Shown piece by piece: positions 16,308 to 24,146 of a DNA stretch of 64,000 bases. Numbering within the stretch: the first letter of the stretch is position 1; every line of letters begins with the position of its first letter. The DNA comes from MPNP01 sp965215545. Its GTDB lineage: Bacteria > Pseudomonadota > Alphaproteobacteria > Rhodobacterales > Rhodobacteraceae. The translations under genes were made by a program, and so were the position numbers. Location of the stretch: positions 2,914,001 to 2,978,000 of the forward strand of contig OZ244066.1 of NCBI GenBank assembly GCA_965215545.1, in the 5' to 3' direction. The notes under the pieces were generated by a model, which worked only from the letters and a program-made list of their open reading frames with translations, had not been told where the DNA came from and did no database searches.

Positions 16308-18970
16308 CAGTGGTCTCCAATCCAGGTTCGAATCCAGTCCAGGGTCTTTTGTGCTGCCGCGGTATCCGGCCCACCGCCCCGGGCCAGATCCGGGCGCCCC
16401 CCACCTCCCTTGCCGCCAAGGCAGGGTGTGGCATGCCGGACGATCTCCACAGCCGAGAATCGTGCAACCAGATCATCGGTCACACCGACAGCCAGGGCCG
16501 CCTTGCCGCCAGCTGTGGCAATCAGAGCCACAACGCCCGATTCGACCTGCTGCTTTTCCCGATCAACCAGGGCGGGCAGATCACCAGCGGTGGCAGACGC
16601 CAGGACCATGCCAAGGAACCGCACACCGCCGATATCCTCAGGGGCATGCGTTGCGGCGGTGCCGGTCTCGGCATGAGCCAGCTGTTGCCGGAGGTCCCGT
16701 ACCGTGGTTCTGAGCGCATGGTGCTCCTTGACCAGGGCGGCCACCCGGTCAACCACATCGCTGGTGCTTGCCTTGAGGAGCAGGGCGATGCGGGCCAGAC
16801 GTGCATCCTGGTCGGTCAGATAGCGACGCGCCGCCTCGCCGGTCAGAGCCTCGATCCGGCGAATGCCGGCCGCCACAGCCGCATCACCGGTTGTCACAAA
16901 CAGGCCGATATCCCCGGTGCGGCGCACATGGGTCCCCCCGCAGAGCTCAATGGAAAATGTCTGGCCATCCCGGCCCCGGCCACTGCCCTCAAGGGTCCCC
17001 ATGGAGACCACCCGCACCTCGGAATCATACTTTTCGCCAAAGAGGGCCTGGGCCCCGAGCGCGCGGGCTTCCTCAAGATCCATGAGCTGGGTTCCCACCG
17101 GTGCATCGGCCTCGATATGGTCGTTGACAGTGGCTTCGATGGCCTGGAGGTCCGCAAGACCGAGCGGTTGGTTATGGGAAAAATCAAAGCGCAGCCGGTG
17201 GCTGTCATTGCGTGACCCGCGTTGCACGACATGGGCACCCAGATGGCTCCGCAAGGCTTCATTGAGCAGATGGGTGGCCGAGTGGTTGCGCTTGATACTC
17301 TGTCGGGATCGGGTCTCGACGGCGAGATCAACATCATCGCCCACGCGGACCGTTCCATCCTCAACCGTCCCGTGATGGAGGATCATGCCCCGAAAGGCCG
17401 TTGTCGCGGTCACCGAGACAGATCCCCCTTCGGCCGTGATGATGCCCGTATCGCCAACCTGGCCACCGGCTTCGGCATAGAACGGAGTCTGGTTGCACAC
17501 GAGGGTCACCGGTGCCCCGCAGCTGGCCGTCTCCAGCCGGACGCCATCGGCAGCCAGGGCCTGGATTCGGCCTTGCGCGGCTTCGGTCACATAGCCGAGG
17601 AACTCGCTGGCCCCGTGCATCTCGCGCACATCATACCAGAAAGCGTCAAGATCCTCTTCACCGGTGCCGGTCCAGTGCTGGCGCGATTGGTCACGCTGAT
17701 GTTGCATGGCCGCCTCAAATCCAGCCACATCAACGGTGATCCCATGCTCACGCAGGGCATCCTGGGTCAGGTCAAGGGGGAATCCATAGGTATCGTACAG
17801 TTTGAAGGCCGTGGCGCCAGGCAGACTGTCCCCTGCGCCGAGGGATCCGGTGGCATCCGCCAACAACCGCAAGCCCCGACCGAGCGTTGACTGGAACCGT
17901 TTCTCCTCAGCCATGATGGTGTCGGCGATCATTCCTTCGGCCCGCACCAGTTCAGGAAATGCATCACCCATGGCCCGCACCAGGATGGGCACAAGCCGAT
18001 GGATGGCCGGGTCCGTCATCCCGAGCAGATTGACATGCCGGATCGCCCGGCGCAGGATCCGGCGCAGGACATAGCCGCGGCCATCACTGGCAGGCGTGAT
18101 GCCCTCGGCAATCAGAAAGGCCACAGAGCGCAGGTGGTCGGCGATGACCCGATGATGCACATTGAACGCCCCATCGGGTTCGGTGCCCGTGACATCGGCC
18201 GAGGCATCGATCAGGGCGGCAAAGAGGTCTGTGCAGTAGGTGTCATGTGTTCCCTGCAACAGGGCCCCGATGCGTTCGAGCCCCATCCCGGTATCAATCG
18301 ACGGTGACGGCAGATCCGACCGACTGCCATCCTCATGCTGTTCGTATTGCATGAAGACCAGGTTCCAGATCTCGACGAATCGGTCGCCATCTTCATCGAC
18401 GCTGCCAGGTGGGCCGCCGGGAATCGATTCGCCATAGTCATAGAAGAGTTCCGTGCAGGGCCCGCAAGGGCCCACCGGCCCCATGGACCAGAAGTTGTCG
18501 GTCGTGGGGATCCGGATGATCCGGTCATCGGGCAAGGCGGCAATCCGCTTCCAGAGGCTGTAGGCCTCATCATCCTCGGCATAGACCGTGGCAAGCAATC
18601 GGTCCCTGGTGATCCCGAATTCCCGGGTGATCAGGTCCCAGCTATAGGCAATGGCCTGTTCCTTGAAGTAGTCGCCAAAGGAAAAATTGCCCAGCATCTC
18701 AAAGAAGGTGTGATGGCGGGCCGTGTAGCCGACATTCTCGAGATCGTTGTGCTTGCCGCCGGCCCGCACGCATTTCTGGCTGGTCACCGCCCGCGGGCAG
18801 TCGCGCATCTCCTTGCCGGTAAACACGCTCTTGAACTGCACCATGCCGGAATTGGTGAACATCAACGTGGCATCGTTCCGGGGCACAAGGGGTCCCGACG
18901 CCACGTGCTCATGCCCCCGGTCGGCGAAATACCCAATGAATGCGGAACGGATCTGGCTGAGACTGGTCAT
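16307..18970 (-). CDS. alaS: Alanine-tRNA ligase
   Basis: An 887-residue class II aminoacyl-tRNA synthetase. ATG 18970 gives the normal N-terminus (SLSQIRSAFIGYFADRGHEHVASGPLVPRND); the frame is open to 19006, but that extension is not family-like. Class II motifs are in HHTFFEMLGNFSFGDYFKEQA. The editing/SerX domain has HSATHLL (HxxxH) and CGGTHVRRTGDIG. The C-terminal DHHA1-like domain ends with KGGGRPDLARGGG. All major parts are intact. It lies 78 bp downstream of recA on the same strand. Confidence 0.97.
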   Translation of the reverse strand: MTSLSQIRSAFIGYFADRGHEHVASGPLVPRNDATLMFTNSGMVQFKSVFTGKEMRDCPRAVTSQKCVRAGGKHNDLENVGYTARHHTFFEMLGNFSFGDYFKEQAIAYSWDLITREFGITRDRLLATVYAEDDEAYSLWKRIAALPDDRIIRIPTTDNFWSMGPVGPCGPCTELFYDYGESIPGGPPGSVDEDGDRFVEIWNLVFMQYEQHEDGSRSDLPSPSIDTGMGLERIGALLQGTHDTYCTDLFAALIDASADVTGTEPDGAFNVHHRVIADHLRSVAFLIAEGITPASDGRGYVLRRILRRAIRHVNLLGMTDPAIHRLVPILVRAMGDAFPELVRAEGMIADTIMAEEKRFQSTLGRGLRLLADATGSLGAGDSLPGATAFKLYDTYGFPLDLTQDALREHGITVDVAGFEAAMQHQRDQSRQHWTGTGEEDLDAFWYDVREMHGASEFLGYVTEAAQGRIQALAADGVRLETASCGAPVTLVCNQTPFYAEAGGQVGDTGIITAEGGSVSVTATTAFRGMILHHGTVEDGTVRVGDDVDLAVETRSRQSIKRNHSATHLLNEALRSHLGAHVVQRGSRNDSHRLRFDFSHNQPLGLADLQAIEATVNDHIEADAPVGTQLMDLEEARALGAQALFGEKYDSEVRVVSMGTLEGSGRGRDGQTFSIELCGGTHVRRTGDIGLFVTTGDAAVAAGIRRIEALTGEAARRYLTDQDARLARIALLLKASTSDVVDRVAALVKEHHALRTTVRDLRQQLAHAETGTAATHAPEDIGGVRFLGMVLASATAGDLPALVDREKQQVESGVVALIATAGGKAALAVGVTDDLVARFSAVEIVRHATPCLGGKGGGGRPDLARGGGPDTAAAQKTLDWIRTWIGDH

Positions 18971-19048
18971 GAAGGGTCCTGTCCTGTCGCAGGGGCAGCC
19001 TGGCACCGGCCGTCCGGGTCCACGGAGCGGGCCATGTCCGCTCCGGTG

Positions 19049-20062
19049 TCAGTCCCCGGTCGTGGCCGGTGCAAGCGGTGGCAGCCCATTCCTGGTCCGA
19101 ATCTGGTCAACGAGCCCGGTAGCGACATCCGGGTGTTCCTTGAGGTAGTCGATGGCATTCTGCCGGCCCTGGCCGATGCGTTCATCGCCGATCGCATACC
19201 AGGACCCGGATTTTTCAACGAGGTTGTCCGCCACGCCGATATCGAGGATCTCGCCACCCTGGGAGATGCCTTCGCCGTACATGATATCGAACTCTGCCAT
19301 TTTGAAGGGGGGTGCCATCTTGTTCTTGACCACCTTGACCCGGGTGGCGTTGCCAACGACGGCATCCCGGTGCTTGATGGCACCGATCCGGCGGATATCG
19401 AGCCGGACGGATGCATAGAATTTCAGCGCATTGCCGCCAGTGGTGGTCTCGGGCGAGCCGAACATCACACCGATCTTCATGCGGATCTGATTGATGAAGA
19501 TCACCATGCATCTGGAACGGTTGATCGACCCGGTGAGTTTGCGCATGGCCTGACTCATCAGCCGGGCCTGGGTTCCGACCTGCGAATCGCCCATTTCGCC
19601 CTCAAGTTCCGACTTGGGTGTGAGGGCGGCCACCGAATCGACAACGATCAGGGACACGGCCCCCGATCGGACCAGCGTATCGGTGATCTCAAGGGCCTGT
19701 TCACCGGTGTCGGGCTGCGAGATCAGCAAGTCGTCAATCGCGACCCCCAGGTTCTTGGCATAGGCCGGATCAAGGGCATGCTCGGCATCGACGAAGGCCG
19801 CGACCCCACCCTGTTTCTGTTCCTCGGCAACAACATGCAGGGTCAGGGTGGTTTTCCCCGATGACTCCGGCCCGAAGATCTCGATGATCCGTCCCTTGGG
19901 CAAACCACCGATCCCGAGGGCAATGTCGAGTCCAATGGACCCGGTTGAGGTGGTTTCGGCATCCTGGGATGTCTCGCTCTGCCCGAGACGCATGATGGCA
20001 CCCTTGCCGAAGTTGCGTTCGATCTGGGCGAGTGCCGCTTCAAGTGCACGATCCTTATCCAT
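19049..20062 (-). CDS. recA: Recombinase RecA
   Basis: A 337-residue DNA strand-exchange ATPase. Walker A GPESSGKT (residues 64-71), Walker B LIVVDSVAAL, and the L1/L2 loop regions (GEMGDSQVGTQARLMSQ; GVMFGSPETTTGGNALKFYASVR) are intact. The C-terminal tail (APATTGD) is short and less acidic than in E. coli, as in other alphaproteobacteria. In the 58 bp before the start I do not see a GTTC-N7-GTTC LexA box, so SOS control is not supported by this sequence. Confidence 0.98.
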   Translation of the reverse strand: MDKDRALEAALAQIERNFGKGAIMRLGQSETSQDAETTSTGSIGLDIALGIGGLPKGRIIEIFGPESSGKTTLTLHVVAEEQKQGGVAAFVDAEHALDPAYAKNLGVAIDDLLISQPDTGEQALEITDTLVRSGAVSLIVVDSVAALTPKSELEGEMGDSQVGTQARLMSQAMRKLTGSINRSRCMVIFINQIRMKIGVMFGSPETTTGGNALKFYASVRLDIRRIGAIKHRDAVVGNATRVKVVKNKMAPPFKMAEFDIMYGEGISQGGEILDIGVADNLVEKSGSWYAIGDERIGQGRQNAIDYLKEHPDVATGLVDQIRTRNGLPPLAPATTGD

Positions 20063-20120
20063 CGGGCGATCCTTCTTCCGGGGTTTCAGTCAACGCTTGC
20101 ACCGGGCAGGAATCCGGACT

Positions 20121-20957
20121 TCATCCGGCGCGGGTGATGGCATAGCCGTCGGCAGTCCGTTCCAGATATCCAAGTGGCGGTGCCAGCATGTGACCTGCTG
20201 ACATCAGCAGCTTTTCGGCAGCAAGCATGTCCATTGTCTTCCTGCGCGTGTCGATCGCCGCCTCGGGATCAAGGTCGAAGGCGGCACAGATCGAGGCATC
20301 TGCCAGTTGCAGGCCCTCGGCATGGTAGAGATCGGAACCGAAGAAGAGCGCCGTCCTGCCCTGCTCGACCATGATCCCGAAGTGGCCGGGCGTGTGGCCC
20401 GGCAAGGGAATGGTTGACACGCCGCTGGCGATTTCCGCCTTCGTGTCAATCAGTGTCATGCGGTCCGCATAGACATCAAGCATCTTGAGCGCCACCGAGC
20501 GCCATTCCAGCCCCCCCGCATCGACACCAGCAAAATTGCCATCATCGACCCAGTAACGCCGCTCGGCCTCGGCAAGGATCATCTCGGCATTGGCAAAGAT
20601 CGCCTCACCATCATCGTTCAGCGCCCCCGAGATATGGTCAGGATGCAGGTGGGTGATCACCAGCGTCTGGACATCGCCGGGTGCCACTCCGGCCTCGGCC
20701 AGTGCCTCGGGCAGTTTGCCAGCCGCCTCGCCCATGACACTCCCACAGCCCGCATCGATCAGGATCGTCGAGTCGCCCCGACGGATCAGCATGCAGTTGA
20801 AACCTGTCTCGATGGACTCGGCCCCGAAACCGTTCAGCAGGGATGCAATGCGGTCGGCACTCAGGGCCGGAAACACATCCTCGGGAAACACCATCCCACC
20901 ATCGCGAATGATGTCCACATCAATGTCACCAATTGTCTGCCGGGTCAGTCGCGTCAT
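20121..20957 (-). CDS. MBL-fold metallohydrolase
   Basis: A 278-residue metallo-beta-lactamase-fold protein. The metal motif is HLHPDH (H103, H105, D107, H108), with later ligand regions LPGHTPGHFG and FFGSDLYHAE and a final SAGHML. No signal peptide. The overall pattern (TILIDAGCGS; ERRYW; P-G-H-T-P-G-H) resembles lactonase-like or general MBL hydrolases; the substrate cannot be named. It lies between recA and rlmE on the same strand. Confidence 0.88.
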   Translation of the reverse strand: MTRLTRQTIGDIDVDIIRDGGMVFPEDVFPALSADRIASLLNGFGAESIETGFNCMLIRRGDSTILIDAGCGSVMGEAAGKLPEALAEAGVAPGDVQTLVITHLHPDHISGALNDDGEAIFANAEMILAEAERRYWVDDGNFAGVDAGGLEWRSVALKMLDVYADRMTLIDTKAEIASGVSTIPLPGHTPGHFGIMVEQGRTALFFGSDLYHAEGLQLADASICAAFDLDPEAAIDTRRKTMDMLAAEKLLMSAGHMLAPPLGYLERTADGYAITRAG

Positions 20958-21057
20958 CGTCCCTCACCTGTGTTGGTCCCGAGATCCAGTGTCTCGGGGC
21001 CCCGGTACAGCATTCCCTGCCAATCAACAACACTCCGGCCACTCCGGGCAGCCGGCA

Positions 21058-21789
21058 TCAGGGACGAAACCCCATGGCGACGAGGTATTTTTCCGAACTC
21101 TCCTTGCGACTGGCACTCGGCTTGACGGTCCGGACCTTCTGAAATGCCTGGCGAATCTCGGCCTGCAAGGCATTGCCGGCCCCGCCCTCGAGGACCTTGG
21201 TCACGAGCGTGCCCCCCGGCACCAGACAGGCCCTGGCCAGTTCAAGGGCCAGTTCACAGAGCGCAATGATGCGCAGATGGTCCGTCCCGGCATGTCCGGT
21301 CGCTGGCGCAGCCATGTCCGAGAGCACCACATCAACCGGCCCCCCGGCACAGGCCAGCAGCCGGGCGGTGGCGGCGGGGTCGTGCATGTCGAGTGCGAGA
21401 AACTCCACACCATCGATCGGGTCCATCGGACTGAGATCGCAGGCGACAACGCGCCCGCCCGGTGGCGATCTGGATGCAGCGGCCCCTACGGCGACGGCCG
21501 CAATCTGGCTCCAGCCGCCGGGTGCCGAGCCGAGATCAATGGCCGTGGTGCCATGCTTGAGAAAGCGAAAGCGGTCATTGAGTTCCAGCAGTTTGTAAGC
21601 ACTGCGTGAGCGATAGCCCTCGCGATTTGCCAGCTTGACGAACGGATCATTCAGCTGTCTGTCCAGCCAACGGGTGGAACTCGTCCGGCGACCCCTGGCT
21701 GTCCGGACCCTGACCCGGCCTGCATCATCGAGTCGACCGGGACGTCGTGATCGGTGTGCCCTGTCCCGTGCCATGGCGAATCCCGTCAT
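21058..21789 (-). CDS. rlmE: 23S rRNA (uridine-2'-O-)-methyltransferase
   Basis: A 243-residue FtsJ/RrmJ protein that methylates U2552 of 23S rRNA. The SAM motif is AIDLGSAPGGWSQIA. The catalytic tetrad positions fit K (SRSAYKLLELNDRF), D (VVLSDMAAPATGH), K (GGTLVTKVLEG) and E (SSEKYLVAMGFRP). The N-terminal basic tail of about 50 residues (RDRAHRSRRPGRL...RTARGRRTSSTRW) is typical of alphaproteobacterial versions. ATG 21789 or 21774 are both possible starts; the open frame continues to 21969. Confidence 0.93.
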   Translation of the reverse strand: MTGFAMARDRAHRSRRPGRLDDAGRVRVRTARGRRTSSTRWLDRQLNDPFVKLANREGYRSRSAYKLLELNDRFRFLKHGTTAIDLGSAPGGWSQIAAVAVGAAASRSPPGGRVVACDLSPMDPIDGVEFLALDMHDPAATARLLACAGGPVDVVLSDMAAPATGHAGTDHLRIIALCELALELARACLVPGGTLVTKVLEGGAGNALQAEIRQAFQKVRTVKPSASRKESSEKYLVAMGFRP

Positions 21790-21949
21790 GCTTCTGGCAG
21801 CATTGTCGCTGTCCCGGACGGCGATACCACAGACGGGAGTACAGTGCGATTGGGGGTCGGATAGCGGAAAGTCATGTCGCAAAACGGTACGAATGGGGCT
21901 GGCCAGGAGGGCTATGGCGAGGACTGGGTCAGCGAGAGGGACTCTGGAC

Positions 21950-22255
21950 ATGGCGCAAGCCCGCATCATTTACTGGCGTGACATCCCGGCCCAGGTCATC
22001 ATCGGCTCAGGGCGGCGGGCCCGCAAGCGGCAACTGTCGCCCCGATTCGAGGCGGCGATTGATCGCTGCGCGATGCAGTGCGGCCTGGTCGGGACCGATG
22101 GATATCTGGCCCAATGGCGCAAAGGTGATCCCTATGCCATTGACGGGCCAGCCGATGATCCAGCCTTGCGTGAGGCAGCCCGGATCGAGATGGACTATCC
22201 CGGGGACCGGATGCGTGCCCTGGTCGCCAATGGTGGCTGGGAGCGGACCGCATGA
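21950..22255 (+). CDS. Virulence-factor-domain protein of a corrinoid methyl-transfer operon
   Basis: A 101-residue protein (ARIIYWRDIPAQVIIGSGRRARKRQLSPRFEAAIDRCAM; later GTDGYLAQWRKGDP) matching the small Pfam 'virulence factor' family. GAGAGGGA precedes ATG 21950. In many alphaproteobacteria the same small gene heads the string found here: methylene-THF-reductase-like protein, methyl-THF:corrinoid methyltransferase, RamA-like protein. It may therefore be an accessory subunit in methyl transfer, despite the name. It overlaps the next gene by ATGA. Confidence 0.8.
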   Translation: MAQARIIYWRDIPAQVIIGSGRRARKRQLSPRFEAAIDRCAMQCGLVGTDGYLAQWRKGDPYAIDGPADDPALREAARIEMDYPGDRMRALVANGGWERTA

Positions 22256-23193
22256 CTCCCCGGTCGGCCACCCTGGCCCAATCCCATCAGGAGAGAAGCG
22301 CGGCACGGGTGCCGGAAGCACCGGCTCCGGATGCCCCACCCTGGAGGTATTCAATTGAGGTCATGCCACGGACCGCTGATGCCATCGGTGATCTGACCTC
22401 CCTCCTGCCCCGGGGTACGGAAGTCTACATTGCGCAGATTGGCGACACAGCATTTGCGGACATGCTCCGCACCGCGTTGCGGGTGCGCCAGCAAGGCTTC
22501 ATCCCCATCCCGCATATCCTGGCGCGTGCCATTGCGGATCATGCCACGCTTGAGGACATGATCGGTCGGTATCGGCAGGAAGCCGGCGTGACCGGAGCCC
22601 TCGTGCTGGCTGGCAGTCTGGACAGGGCTGTGGGGCCATACGCCGATGCCGACTCGGTGCTCAGGAGCGATCTGTTCGATCGGTATGGGTATACGGAACT
22701 GCGGGTGGCCGGCCATCCTGAAGGGAGTCGGGCCATCGATGCCGATGGTGGGGCCCGGCGCGCCATTGCCGCACTGCAGAACAAGCAGGCCTCGGCCAAC
22801 CGGACCGAGGCCCGGTTGGCCCTGGTCACCCAGTTTGCGTTCAATGCCACGCCCATCCGCCGCTGGATCCGGACCATTCGCCAACAGGGCATCACGATGC
22901 CTGTCCATATCGGGCTGGCGGGTCCGGCCAGCCTGCCGACCCTGCTCAAATATGCCGCCCTCTGTGGCATCGGACCCTCGATACGGAGTCTGCGGGTGCG
23001 ACGGCACCAGATGACCCAACTCCTTGCCCCGGTTGCGCCCGATGAGCTCCATGATCAGTTGCAACGCTGGGCCACTGCGCAGCCGGAATGGGGCATTGCA
23101 GGATTCCACCTCTTTCCGATGGGGGGCATCCGGCCGGCGGCTGACTGGCTCGGGCGCGCCCGAGCCCAGGATCGGATGCGGCGTTCGCCATGA
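22252..23193 (+). CDS. Methylenetetrahydrofolate reductase-like protein
   Basis: A 313-residue TIM-barrel protein distantly like MetF (SIEVMPRTADAIGDLTSLLP; VLAGSLDRAVGPYADADSVL; VTQFAFNATPIRRWIRTIRQQGI; VHIGLAGPASLPTLLKYAALCGIG). It lacks the N-terminal FEFFPPK signature of true MetF. Residues 1-30 are a Pro/Ala-rich tail. Overlaps of 4 bases at both ends show tight coupling with its neighbours. It probably oxidises or generates methyl/methylene-THF for the corrinoid pathway encoded here; the direction is unknown. Confidence 0.8.
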   Translation: MTPRSATLAQSHQERSAARVPEAPAPDAPPWRYSIEVMPRTADAIGDLTSLLPRGTEVYIAQIGDTAFADMLRTALRVRQQGFIPIPHILARAIADHATLEDMIGRYRQEAGVTGALVLAGSLDRAVGPYADADSVLRSDLFDRYGYTELRVAGHPEGSRAIDADGGARRAIAALQNKQASANRTEARLALVTQFAFNATPIRRWIRTIRQQGITMPVHIGLAGPASLPTLLKYAALCGIGPSIRSLRVRRHQMTQLLAPVAPDELHDQLQRWATAQPEWGIAGFHLFPMGGIRPAADWLGRARAQDRMRRSP

Positions 23194-24119
23194 CCACGAC
23201 TGTCGTGGCCTCGGCCAGCCGCACGGTGGTCATCGGCCCCGCCGAACCGTTCTGCGTCATCGGTGAGCGAATCAATCCAACCGGACGCAGGATGCTGGCG
23301 GCTGAACTGGAAGCGGGCATCCTGACAACCGTGCAGAACGATGCGCTTGAGCAGGTCAGATGCGGAGCCAGCATGCTCGATGTCAATGCCGGCGTGGTCT
23401 ACAACAGCAATCCCGATCCCAACGAAACCGAGCCCCCGCTCATGCGCCAACTGATCACCCTTGTCCAGGAGATCACTGATGTCCCGCTGTGCATTGACAG
23501 TTCCGTCCCGGCAGCACTCGAGGCCGGTCTGGCCAGTTGCAAGGGGCGCCCTCTGGTGAATTCTGTCACCGGCGAGGAAGAGCGGCTGGCGGCAATCCTG
23601 CCATTGATCAAGACACATGATGTGCCGGTGGTCGCCATCTCAAATGACGATTCCGGTATCTCGGAAGATCCGGATGTCCGGTTCGAGGTGGCCCGCAAAA
23701 TCGTCAACAGGGCCGCTGATTATGGCATTCCGGCCCGGGATGTCATCGTCGACCCGCTGGTGATGCCCATCGGGGCCATGGCCACCGCTGGCATGCAGGT
23801 CTTCCGGCTCGTCCGTCGCCTGCGCGAGGAGTTGCAGGTCAACACCACATGTGGCGCCTCGAACATCTCCTTTGGCTTGCCCAACCGCCACGCCATCAAC
23901 GCGGCCTTCCTGCCGATGGCCATCAGCTCGGGGATGACATCCGCCATCATGAATCCCGTCGGAGCGGTGGAAATGAATGCCGTCCGGGCTGCCAACCTGC
24001 TGACCGATCGCGATCCCAATGGTGCTGCCTGGATCCGGCACAACGCCCCGGCGCCACCGACCGATGCCGGTCCGACCCCGCGCCGCCGGGGGCGCCGGGA
24101 GCGATCGGTCTCCGCCTGA
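23190..24119 (+). CDS. Methyltetrahydrofolate:corrinoid methyltransferase (pterin-binding)
   Basis: A 309-residue pterin-binding TIM barrel of the MetH-pterin/AcsE/MtgA type (FCVIGERINPTGRRMLAAEL; GASMLDVNAG; PLCIDSSVPAALEAGL; NSVTGEE; TTCGASNISFGLPNR). It should transfer a methyl group between a corrinoid protein and THF. The Arg-rich tail (RRRGRRERS) is variable. Related operons serve methylated-amine or betaine demethylation, or act as pieces of multi-subunit methionine synthases. No corrinoid-binding protein (DxHxxG) is encoded in this operon, so the partner must come from elsewhere, possibly the split MetH at 12.5 kb. Confidence 0.88.
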   Translation: MTTTVVASASRTVVIGPAEPFCVIGERINPTGRRMLAAELEAGILTTVQNDALEQVRCGASMLDVNAGVVYNSNPDPNETEPPLMRQLITLVQEITDVPLCIDSSVPAALEAGLASCKGRPLVNSVTGEEERLAAILPLIKTHDVPVVAISNDDSGISEDPDVRFEVARKIVNRAADYGIPARDVIVDPLVMPIGAMATAGMQVFRLVRRLREELQVNTTCGASNISFGLPNRHAINAAFLPMAISSGMTSAIMNPVGAVEMNAVRAANLLTDRDPNGAAWIRHNAPAPPTDAGPTPRRRGRRERSVSA

Positions 24120-24146
24120 CACCATACCCCGGTGACCGAGTCCTGA

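Noticed and set aside
18335..19864. 509-codon plus-strand frame across alaS and recA
   Set aside because: It spans two well-identified genes on the other strand and shows no domain or ribosome binding site.
20063..20120. LexA box before recA
   Set aside because: No GTTC-N7-GTTC or close variant is present on either strand of the short upstream region.
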